Shown here in pieces: positions 1-5,009 of a stretch of DNA of 5,065 bases. The position numbers and the translations under genes were made by a program. This DNA comes from JASHVB01 sp049522565 (GTDB lineage Bacteria > Pseudomonadota > Alphaproteobacteria > Acetobacterales > Acetobacteraceae): positions 1 to 5,065 of the forward strand of contig JBEKNT010000469.1 in assembly GCA_049522565.1 (NCBI GenBank), in the 5' to 3' direction. Every line of letters begins with the position of its first letter. Within the stretch, counting starts at the first letter, position 1. A model generated the notes under the pieces. The model was not told the origin of the DNA. It saw only the letters and a list, made by a program, of their open reading frames with translations, and made no database searches.

Positions 1-18
1 CGCCAACGGATGGATTGC

Positions 19-87
19 AAAGGCCCTGCCTTTGCTGGGGGGCCAGGGGGGCAAAGCCCCCCTGGCGGGTTTCAGGGCAGAGCCCTG
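19..87. repeat. Cluster of three short-loop hairpins
   Basis: Three perfect hairpins with three-base loops follow each other. The first has arms AAAGGC (19-24) and GCCTTT (28-33) with loop CCT. The second has 11-bp arms GCCAGGGGGGC (42-52) and GCCCCCCTGGC (56-66) with loop AAA. The third has arms CAGGGC (73-78) and GCCCTG (82-87) with loop AGA. Nothing in the stretch reads as a protein. Such clusters are typical of dispersed intergenic palindromic repeats in G+C-rich alphaproteobacteria. They could also end transcription of a gene lying left of the window, but there is no clear T-run after the strong middle stem. The hairpins are seen directly; the repeat-family assignment is inference. Confidence 0.6.
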
Positions 88-267
88 GGCTTGCTGCCTT
101 CACCCGATTGCCCTGCGGCAGTACCGCCGCGGGGTTGAGCAGATCCGAAAATTGGGCTGAACTCCGGGAGCGAAGGGCTTCCGGAAATGCCGCGGGTTTG
201 GGCGTTCAAGCCCCGGTGTGCACGCGGCTGGTCCAGCAGCGCGCGTACGCGTGACACCACAATGGGC

Positions 268-273
268 GAGGAG
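268..273 (+). promoter_or_regulatory. Ribosome binding site of the alpha/beta hydrolase gene
   Basis: GAGGAG lies 8 bases before the ATG at 282, a good Shine-Dalgarno match at normal spacing, and it fixes the start of the hydrolase gene. Between the hairpin cluster and this site (88-267) I see no gene and no convincing promoter. Confidence 0.7.
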
Positions 274-281
274 AAACCGCT

Positions 282-1046
282 ATGCCGTTCTACGAAAGAG
301 GCAACGTTCGGATCCACTACGAAGAGGCCGGCTCCGGCTTTCCTTTGTTGCTCATCCCCGGCGGGGGCTTGAACTCGAATATCGCCTCCCTCACCGGCTT
401 CCCGCCGTTCAATGCGATGGCGGCGTTCAAGGACGAGTACCGCTGCATCACGATGGATCTGCGCAATGCCAACGGCGGAGAGTCCTCCGGCCCGCTCGAG
501 ATCGACCGGCCGTGGGACGCGTACGCCGATGATCAGCTCGGCCTGATGGATCACCTGGGCATTTCGACATTCCTGGTGATGGGCTTCTGCATCGGCGGCC
601 CGTTCATCTGGAACCTGTTGCGGCGGGCGCCGGAGCGTATCGTTGCCGCCGTGCTGGCGCAGCCCAGCGGGTTCCGTCCGGAGCTGCCCGACCTGTTCTA
701 CCAGAACAACATCAAGGGCTGGGGCCCGGCGCTGTGCGCCCGCCGGCCCGACATCACGATGGATATGGTGGACGCGTTCCTGAAGCGGATGTACGGCGCC
801 AACCCCGATTTCGTGTTCACCGTGACGCGCGATTTCGTGCGGGCGTGCCAGACGCCGATCCTGGTGCTGCCGGACGACGTCCCGGCGCACCCGTACGCCG
901 TGGCCATGGAGGCCGCGCGTCTCGCGCCGAATTCCGAAGTCAGCATCTATCCGTGGAAGGAGACCAAGGACCAGGTTGCCGAGGCGTTGCGCCATGTGCG
1001 CAGCTTCCTCCGGGCGCATGCACCGGTGACGGCCGCCGCGCAGTAG
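282..1046 (+). CDS. Alpha/beta hydrolase with cysteine nucleophile elbow
   Basis: This 254-residue protein has the alpha/beta-hydrolase fold; the substrate cannot be told from sequence. Visible landmarks are an early strand and oxyanion-type turn PLLLIPGGG (residues 21-29), the strand and turn CITMDLRNANGGES (55-68), and the nucleophile elbow G-F-C-I-G-G (101-106), which puts Cys103 where most family members have serine. The likely acid is Asp198 or Asp199 in LVLPDDVPAHP (194-204). The usual C-terminal histidine is not at its expected place, where the protein reads YPWKETKD (223-230); His203 is the nearest candidate to replace it. Cysteine at this position is known in dienelactone hydrolases, but overall this protein looks more like a C-C-hydrolase or haloperoxidase-type member. 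No signal peptide or membrane segment is visible, so it is probably cytosolic. The ATG at 282 is supported by GAGGAG at 268-273. The gene stands alone, and the next genes to the right face it from the minus strand. The fold is confident; activity is open. Confidence 0.9.
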   Translation: MPFYERGNVRIHYEEAGSGFPLLLIPGGGLNSNIASLTGFPPFNAMAAFKDEYRCITMDLRNANGGESSGPLEIDRPWDAYADDQLGLMDHLGISTFLVMGFCIGGPFIWNLLRRAPERIVAAVLAQPSGFRPELPDLFYQNNIKGWGPALCARRPDITMDMVDAFLKRMYGANPDFVFTVTRDFVRACQTPILVLPDDVPAHPYAVAMEAARLAPNSEVSIYPWKETKDQVAEALRHVRSFLRAHAPVTAAAQ

Positions 1047-1054
1047 AGCGCTTT

Positions 1055-1064
1055 CGCCCGGGCG
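1055..1064. repeat. 10-bp perfect palindrome at the fic break point
   Basis: CGCCCGGGCG is a perfect palindrome starting 9 bases after the hydrolase stop codon. Recognisable Fic coding sequence on the minus strand ends inside it, at about 1062. It may mark the recombination junction that removed the rest of fic, but a 10-bp palindrome in DNA this rich in G+C can also arise by chance. Confidence 0.35.
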
Positions 1065-1232
1065 ATGAAGGCGGCGGTATCCCTCCGGAGTCAGCGTAAT
1101 ATCGGCGGGCAGATGCTCCATACGGTTGGCCGTAACGATGTGCTCGAACGCCTCCAACTCGTCTTGATCGCGAATGTTCTCCTGGTTGATGAGAACGTCG
1201 GTGCCCGGATAGACGTAGGGATCGCCGCTCAC
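1062..1232 (-). pseudogene. Truncated Fic/DOC-family toxin, N-terminal fragment
   Basis: Reading leftward from a GTG at 1232-1230, the frame gives VSGDPYVYPGTDVL, then NQENIRDQDELEAFE, IVTANRMEHLP and TPEGYRRLHR, which I recognise as the start of bacterial Fic (filamentation induced by cAMP) proteins. Fic enzymes transfer AMP or related groups onto target proteins and serve as toxins in toxin-antitoxin pairs. Recognisable similarity stops after His56-Arg57, near 1062, where a complete Fic protein continues with a segment like YIFQDVY.WAGE and later the catalytic HxFx(D/E)GNGR motif. Neither is present here or in positions 1-281 on the minus strand. The frame stays open leftward to a stop at 72-74, but that part is antisense to the hydrolase gene and does not look like Fic. 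The GTG start overlaps the antitoxin stop codon in a GTGA arrangement, typical of translational coupling. I conclude that the toxin is a dead 5' remnant. Confidence 0.8.
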
Positions 1233-1456
1233 TCCGCCGCGTGTGCCCTGGCCGCGGCGCGACGGGCGCGGCTCCACGCGATCAGCCGCGCCTCGCGGCC
1301 CTGCATCGTCAGATGCTGCTGATCGAATTGTTCGAACAGGGCTTCTTCCCCGGCGGTGAGGCGAAGCCCTTCGCATGCCAGCGACGCGCGCACGGCGGGA
1401 CGGCGGCAGCGGACCTCCGCGATTTCCTTCGGGCTGAGGCGTCGTGGTCCGAGCAT
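1229..1456 (-). CDS. Fic-associated antitoxin (VbhA-like), orphaned
   Basis: This 75-residue protein begins MLGPRRLSPKEIAEVR and continues with RASLACEGLRLTAGEEALFEQF, a pattern I recognise from the small antitoxins encoded just before Fic toxins. These bind the Fic domain and push a glutamate into its ATP site through the inhibitory motif (S/T)xxxE(G/N). Here S25-L-A-C-E29-G30 matches the motif exactly. The basic C-terminal half (LIAWSRARRAAARAH) is probably a helix. The start at 1456 is supported by GGAAAGGA, read on the minus strand at 1471-1464, 7 bases before the ATG. Its stop codon overlaps the GTG of the fic remnant by 4 bp. The gene appears intact although its partner is cut off, so it may be a free antitoxin able to act on another Fic protein, or simply not yet decayed. 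A small unrelated DNA-binding protein is a less likely alternative. Confidence 0.75.
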   Translation of the reverse strand: MLGPRRLSPKEIAEVRCRRPAVRASLACEGLRLTAGEEALFEQFDQQHLTMQGREARLIAWSRARRAAARAHAAE

Positions 1457-1463
1457 CAGGCCA

Positions 1464-1471
1464 TCCTTTCC
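1464..1471 (-). promoter_or_regulatory. Ribosome binding site of the Fic antitoxin gene
   Basis: Read on the minus strand this is GGAAAGGA, 7 bases before the ATG at 1456. It decides the start among in-frame possibilities that extend further upstream to 1603. No confident promoter boxes were found beyond it. Confidence 0.6.
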
Positions 1472-1527
1472 GTTCGACAGTGCAGCACATAACGGGGCTG
1501 AACCGCATCGGGGAGGCGATAAGTGCC

Positions 1528-1586
1528 CGCCGAGGAATAACCGCGTCAGTTGACGTGCGGGCCGCGCCCGATTCGTCATGGTCCGC
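1528..1586 (+). repeat. Left copy of a 59-bp inverted repeat
   Basis: This stretch matches the reverse complement of 2942-3000 at 51 of 59 positions without gaps. The longest identical blocks are GCGTCAGTTGACGTGCGG (1543-1560) and ATTCGTCATGGTCCGC (1571-1586). Most of the 8 differences are transitions. Inside the first block, CGTCA and TGACG form a short dyad separated by two bases. Similarity stops abruptly after 1586. No coding potential is visible. It may be one end of a mobile cassette or one copy of a dispersed repeat. Confidence 0.85.
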
Positions 1587-1688
1587 GAAGGCGGACCATC
1601 CACGACTTGCCTTTATGGAAGCCGCACAGTCGTGGATGGCGGGCCGGAGCCTGCCCCCGGGCACTTGACCCGGGGGCCCGCCATGACG
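1574..1688. repeat. Multi-hairpin palindromic intergenic element
   Basis: Closing arms CGTCATGG (1574-1581) and CCATGACG (1681-1688) enclose three further hairpins. The first has 9-bp arms ATGGTCCGC (1578-1586) and GCGGACCAT (1591-1599). The second has 10-bp arms ATCCACGACT (1598-1607) and AGTCGTGGAT (1628-1637). The third has arms ATGGCGGGC (1636-1644) and GCCCGCCAT (1676-1684) around an inner stem CCCCCGGG (1654-1661) and CCCGGGGG (1669-1676). Some arms share bases, so alternative folds compete. The layout resembles the palindromic units scattered between genes in Bradyrhizobium-like and Acetobacteraceae-like genomes. That family link is from memory, not from a search. Confidence 0.7.
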
Positions 1689-1886
1689 GGACGGACAATG
1701 CTGCGCCGCATCCTGATTCGCTTATTCCTCGGCGAACCCTAAGGCCGGTGATGCCGTGCTCGGTGGCGTGCGTGCCGGCGGCGATGGAGGTCCACAGGAT
1801 CGGGCGGCAGGGCCGACCGCGCGGTTCTCCCGAGGCGGAATTTGTGCTGTATAGGGGGGTCGATAACCTCGAAGCAGGTGGGAGCC
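1689..1886. other. Intergenic stretch without recognisable gene
   Basis: Together with the repeats to its left, this belongs to a gene-free interval that runs from 1457 to the cyclase remnant at 1887. I see no conserved protein segment in any frame and no RNA gene. The part nearest the cyclase remnant (about 1841-1886) probably holds its former promoter and leader, but no box could be assigned with confidence. Confidence 0.5.
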
Positions 1887-1967
1887 ATGGCCACAACCCG
1901 CCTTGCCGCGATCCTCGCCGCCGATGGGACCGGCTATTCGCGGCGCATGGGAGCGGATTAGGAAGGC
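1887..1967 (+). pseudogene. Class III adenylate/guanylate cyclase, N-terminal remnant
   Basis: From the ATG at 1887 the frame reads MATTRLAAILAADGTGYS, then RRMGAD and a TAG at 1959-1961. This matches the start of many alphaproteobacterial class III cyclases, which run MA..RLAAILAADVVGYSRLMGADEEGT. These enzymes make cAMP or cGMP, and the aspartate of AAD (residue 13) is one of the two metal-binding residues. After the stop the frame continues GAA GGC, matching the E-G of GADEEGT, so the stop is best explained by one change of GAG to TAG at codon 25. Beyond about 1967 similarity is lost and most of the catalytic domain is missing. The usual two residues VV after AAD are G and T here, another sign of decay. 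GGTGGGAG sits just before the ATG. A real 24-residue peptide is unlikely. Confidence 0.75.
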
Positions 1968-1981
1968 GGCCGGTGCGGCGC

Positions 1982-1997
1982 AAGGCCCCAGGGCCTT
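1982..1997. repeat. Short G+C-rich hairpin upstream of the propeller gene
   Basis: Arms AAGGCC (1982-1987) and GGCCTT (1992-1997) form a 6-bp stem with loop CCAG, and one more T follows the stem. It lies between the dead cyclase start and the propeller gene. It could weakly stop transcription entering from the left or affect the leader of the next gene. The T-run is too short to call a terminator. Confidence 0.35.
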
Positions 1998-2014
1998 TCA
2001 TGCAGCTAATGACC

Positions 2015-2021
2015 GGGAGGA
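2015..2021 (+). promoter_or_regulatory. Ribosome binding site of the NHL/PAL-like gene
   Basis: GGGAGGA is 8 bases before the ATG at 2030. It selects this start over in-frame ATGs at 2000 and 2009 and over the open frame reaching back to 1550 through the repeat element. Confidence 0.75.
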
Positions 2022-2029
2022 CAACAGCA

Positions 2030-2905
2030 ATGACCCAAGTCGGCGCCGGCACCCACACCTACGAACTGATCCGCGACTTTCTCAAGCTCCCCAACGGAGA
2101 AAAGTTCGGCCTGGTCAGCCGCGTGGCAACCGATTCGCAGGACCGCGTCTACGTCTTCCAGCGCAAGAACCCGCCGGTGGTGGTCTTCGACCGCGACGGC
2201 AAATACCTCACCGCCTGGGGCACCGGCGAGGTCACCGACCCGCACGGGCTGAAAATCGTCGACGACATCGTCTACACCACCGATCGTTCCGACTCGGTCG
2301 CGAAATCGTTCACGCTGGACGGCAAACCCCTGCTGGAACTTGGCAAGCGCGGCGAGCATTCCGACACCGGCTGCACCGGCTCCCCGTGGCTCGCGCTACG
2401 CGCGGCGGGGCCGTTCAATCACCCCACCGAGATGATCGCCCACCCCAACGGCGACATCTACGTGACCGACGGCTACCGCAACGCCCGCGTGCACCGCTTC
2501 ACGCCCGACGGCCGGCTGGTCACGTCATGGGGCACGCCGGGCCACGCACCGGGAGAATTCCACCTGCCGCACAGCATCGCCATCGATCCGGGGGGAAAAC
2601 TCTACGTGGCCGACCGGGCGAACCAGCGCATCCAAATCTTCACGCCCGACGGCGACTTCCTCGGCATGTGGACCGGCATGGGCGGCCCGAACGACATCAC
2701 CCGTGCCAACGACGGCACGTTCGTCATTGCCGAGCAGGAGGACGGCGACAAGCCGGCCTATGTCTGCGTACGCGATGCGGCGGGAAACGTACTCGCCCGC
2801 ATGGAGAGCCGCCATGTCCACGGCGCAGGCGTGGACTCGCGCGGCGACATCTACGCCGGATTGACCGTGGACCGCAGCGTGGACAAGTTCGTGCGAACCG
2901 GCTGA
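2030..2905 (+). CDS. NHL-repeat beta-propeller, peptidyl-alpha-hydroxyglycine amidating lyase-like
   Basis: This 291-residue protein is built of NHL repeats, seen best at about 29-63, 127-169 and 175-214 (for example HPTEMIAHPNGDIYVTDGYR and LPHSIAIDPGGKLYVADR), and should form a beta-propeller. In animals, PAL cleaves alpha-hydroxyglycine peptides to amidated peptides plus glyoxylate. Aligned from memory to rat PAL, His72 (DPHGL), His181 (LPHSIA) and His264 (HVHGAGVD) fall at its three zinc ligands. Tyr149 (TDGYRNAR) and Arg196 (ADRANQR) fall at the catalytic pair, and Arg45 (VFQR) at another active-site arginine. No partner hydroxylase (PHM) gene is nearby, so the bacterial substrate is unknown; a lactonase or another lyase is possible. 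No signal peptide is seen, so it is probably cytosolic. The start is supported by GGGAGGA at 2015-2021. The gene lies alone between the two 59-bp inverted repeats. Confidence 0.88.
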   Translation: MTQVGAGTHTYELIRDFLKLPNGEKFGLVSRVATDSQDRVYVFQRKNPPVVVFDRDGKYLTAWGTGEVTDPHGLKIVDDIVYTTDRSDSVAKSFTLDGKPLLELGKRGEHSDTGCTGSPWLALRAAGPFNHPTEMIAHPNGDIYVTDGYRNARVHRFTPDGRLVTSWGTPGHAPGEFHLPHSIAIDPGGKLYVADRANQRIQIFTPDGDFLGMWTGMGGPNDITRANDGTFVIAEQEDGDKPAYVCVRDAAGNVLARMESRHVHGAGVDSRGDIYAGLTVDRSVDKFVRTG

Positions 2906-2924
2906 GCGCCAGCGCAACCAGGAT

Positions 2925-2947
2925 GTCCGCTCTCCACCAGAGCGGAC
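2925..2947 (+). terminator. Possible terminator hairpin after the propeller gene
   Basis: Arms GTCCGCTCT (2925-2933) and AGAGCGGAC (2939-2947) form a perfect 9-bp stem with loop CCACC, starting 19 bases after the stop codon. No T-run follows, so this is not a textbook intrinsic terminator. The right arm overlaps the inner end of the right inverted repeat, which suggests the hairpin is a variant of the repeat family's own stem. It may still end or protect the transcript. Confidence 0.4.
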
Positions 2948-3000
2948 CATGACGAATTGGACAGGGTCCGCACGTCAACTGACGCAGTTATTCGTCAGCG
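2942..3000 (-). repeat. Right copy of the 59-bp inverted repeat
   Basis: Read on the minus strand this matches 1528-1586 at 51 of 59 positions with no gap and the same end points. Together the two copies bracket 1355 bp carrying the cyclase remnant and the PAL-like gene. No direct repeat that could be a target duplication is seen immediately outside the two copies, and no transposase lies between them. Confidence 0.85.
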
Positions 3001-3146
3001 AGCCCATAGTACACGGATGGCCGGGTCGAACCTGACCGTGGCCGATTGCGCTTGGCCGGCCGGCGCCGCCGTCATCGCCGGGTGAAGGTCCCGAAAGCCG
3101 CCTCCGCCCTACAGCCCCACCCGCTGCTTGTCCCCAACCCCCCACC
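3001..3146. other. Leader region of the sulfotransferase gene
   Basis: No gene or RNA is recognised here. A 22-codon frame from 3017 has no ribosome binding site and no familiar sequence. The stretch just before the ATG at 3147 is C-rich and lacks a Shine-Dalgarno motif, which leaves the start of the next gene uncertain. No promoter was assigned. Confidence 0.5.
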
Positions 3147-5009
3147 ATGTCAGTTTCCCGCAACTCCCGACTTGGTGATCCGACCACGCCGATGAATGCT
3201 CCCGTCTCCGCCTTATGCGACTGCGGCAGCGGCCTGCGCGCCGTGCGCTGCTGCGCGCTGCAACTCGGCGCCCTGCCGCCGGCGGGGGCCACGCGCCATC
3301 TCGTGCCGCTGGTGGAGCGTGCCCTCCAGGCGCATCGCCAGGGCGCCATCGAAACCGCCGAACGCCTGTGCCTCGACGTGCTGGAACTGGCGCCCGACCG
3401 CCCCGGTGCGCTGTCCGTGCTGTACGAAATCCGCAAGGCCCAGGGCAAGGCGCGCGCCGCCGAGGCGCTGATCCGCCGCATCGTCGCGCTCGACCCCAAC
3501 AACCTCGTCGCCACCAACGAACTCGCGCTCATCCTGCTCGGCAAGGGCAGCCTGGCGGAAGCCGAAGTGCACGCCCGCAACGCCGTGCGCATCGCCCCGG
3601 AAAACCCGCAGGCGCACAACCTGATGGGCATGATCATGACGGAAGCGAACCGGCCGCAGATCGGCGAATACCACTATCGCCGCGTGCTGGACCTCAGCGG
3701 CCAGCGCGACCCGATCCTGCTCGCCAACCTCGCCTGGAATTTGAAGAACCAGGGCCGCATGGAGGAGGCGCGCACGCTCTACCAGGAGTCCGCCGCCGCC
3801 GCGCCCGACATCCGCCAGACCTTGCTCGGCTTCGCCCGGCTGGAGGAAGCCGACCGGCATTTCGACGCCGCGGGCCAGGTGCTGGACACGATGGAGCAGC
3901 GCTTTCCCAATGACCCGGCGGTGCGGCTGACGCGTGCGGTCTTGCTCGGCCGCCAGCGCAAATACGGCGAGGCGGTGGAACTGATCGACTCCACCGTTAC
4001 CGGCGACGCCAGGCTCGGCCCGAACGAGCTGCTGGAAAAGGGCCGGCTGCTCGATCAGTCGGGCCGTTACGACGATGCCTGGGCCGCTTTCGCGCAAGGC
4101 AAGCAACTTGCGCGCGAGCTGTCCGGCCAGGTGTATCTCGACGAGGCCGCGAAACAGCAGATCGACCGGCTGCGCAACTTTTTCACCGGCGGGCGGCTGC
4201 GGCTGATCCCGCACGCCGGCGTGCGGCACGACACGCCGCAGCCGATCTTCATCCTCGGCTTCCCGCGATCCGGCACCACGCTGGTGGAGCAAACCCTGTC
4301 GGCGCATCCGAAGATCGCCGCCGGCGACGAGCTGCCGCTGATCCACGAGATCACCGCCATCATGCCGCGCATGCTGGCCAGTCCGCTCGGCTATCCCGAG
4401 GCGCTGGCCGAACTATGGATGGGCGACCAGCGCGAGGGCCTGGACAACCTGCGCGACTACTATTTGCAGAAGGTCCGCCAGATGGGCGTGCTGCGGCAAG
4501 GCGCGATGCGCTTCACCGACAAGATGCCGCTGAACGAGACGCATCTCGGGCTGATCGCGCTGCTGTTTCCCGAGGCGCCGCTGATCCACGTGCTGCGGCA
4601 TCCGCTCGACATCATGGTGTCGGCGTTTTCCAACGCCTTCACCCACGGCTTCTATTGCGCGTCGGATCTGCCGACCGCGGCGACCCATTACGTGCGGGTG
4701 ATGGACCTGGTGCAGCATTATCGCGGCGAGATGACGCTGCGCTATTTGCCGATCCGCTACGAGGACATGGTTGCCGACCAGGAGCAGAGCGTGCGGGCGA
4801 TGCTGGGGTTCGTCGGGGAGAAATTCAACAAGGCCTGTCTGACCTTCCACGAGAACCGCCGCTACGCGCGCACCGCCAGCTACGCGCAGGTGGCCGAGCC
4901 GCTGTACGACCGCTCGGTCGGGCGCTGGAAGCACTATCGCAGGTATCTCGAGCCGGTGATCCCGATCTTGCAACCGGTGATCGAGCGGCTGGGCTACACG
5001 CTCGACTGA
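3147..5009 (+). CDS. TPR-repeat sulfotransferase with SEC-C-like N-terminus
   Basis: This 620-residue protein has three parts. Near the N-terminus CDCGSGLRAVRCC (24-36) has the CxCx8CC spacing of SEC-C zinc-binding motifs. Residues about 50-320 are helical TPR repeats (for example NELALILLGKGSLAEAEVHARNAVRIAPENP split across 124-154), likely a protein- or substrate-binding scaffold. Residues about 365-600 are a PAPS-dependent sulfotransferase: FILGFPRSGTTLVEQTL (368-384) is the 5'-phosphosulfate loop, and HVLRHPLDIMVSAF (481-494) carries Arg484 and Ser492 for the 3'-phosphate. The C-terminal RTASYAQVAEPLYDRSVGRW (575-594) is typical of TPR-sulfotransferase fusions. It would move sulfate from PAPS to an unknown acceptor, perhaps a protein tyrosine or a glycan. 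No signal peptide or membrane helix is seen. The start is uncertain: neither the ATG at 3147 nor the in-frame ATG at 3192 (residue 16) has a good ribosome site. The shorter form would put the cysteine motif at residues 9-21, as in SEC-C proteins with short leaders. Confidence 0.9.
   Translation: MSVSRNSRLGDPTTPMNAPVSALCDCGSGLRAVRCCALQLGALPPAGATRHLVPLVERALQAHRQGAIETAERLCLDVLELAPDRPGALSVLYEIRKAQGKARAAEALIRRIVALDPNNLVATNELALILLGKGSLAEAEVHARNAVRIAPENPQAHNLMGMIMTEANRPQIGEYHYRRVLDLSGQRDPILLANLAWNLKNQGRMEEARTLYQESAAAAPDIRQTLLGFARLEEADRHFDAAGQVLDTMEQRFPNDPAVRLTRAVLLGRQRKYGEAVELIDSTVTGDARLGPNELLEKGRLLDQSGRYDDAWAAFAQGKQLARELSGQVYLDEAAKQQIDRLRNFFTGGRLRLIPHAGVRHDTPQPIFILGFPRSGTTLVEQTLSAHPKIAAGDELPLIHEITAIMPRMLASPLGYPEALAELWMGDQREGLDNLRDYYLQKVRQMGVLRQGAMRFTDKMPLNETHLGLIALLFPEAPLIHVLRHPLDIMVSAFSNAFTHGFYCASDLPTAATHYVRVMDLVQHYRGEMTLRYLPIRYEDMVADQEQSVRAMLGFVGEKFNKACLTFHENRRYARTASYAQVAEPLYDRSVGRWKHYRRYLEPVIPILQPVIERLGYTLD

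Noticed and set aside
134..162. TTGAGC and TGAACT 17 bases apart as a promoter for the hydrolase gene
   Set aside because: The downstream box matches the -10 consensus poorly, and such pairs are common by chance.
72..1664. A 530-codon open frame on the minus strand spanning the hydrolase gene and the fic remnant
   Set aside because: Only the part from 1232 to about 1062 looks like a protein family. The rest is antisense to the clear hydrolase gene or lies upstream of the Fic start inside the antitoxin and repeat, and stays open because of high G+C.
1550..2029. In-frame N-terminal extension of the propeller protein
   Set aside because: It would translate the palindromic repeat and the cyclase leader in another frame, has no homologous look, and a strong ribosome site supports the ATG at 2030.
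1576..2058. A 160-codon minus-strand open frame over the repeat region
   Set aside because: It covers the palindromic element and the antisense of the cyclase remnant, with no recognisable domain.
1528..3000. A complete insertion sequence bounded by the 59-bp inverted repeats
   Set aside because: There is no transposase between the repeats and no direct target duplication outside them.
3017..3085. A 22-codon open frame before the sulfotransferase gene
   Set aside because: It has no ribosome binding site, no familiar sequence and chance length.
3213..4346. A 377-codon open frame on the minus strand
   Set aside because: It is wholly antisense to the TPR-sulfotransferase gene, shows no family motif and is a by-product of high G+C codon use.
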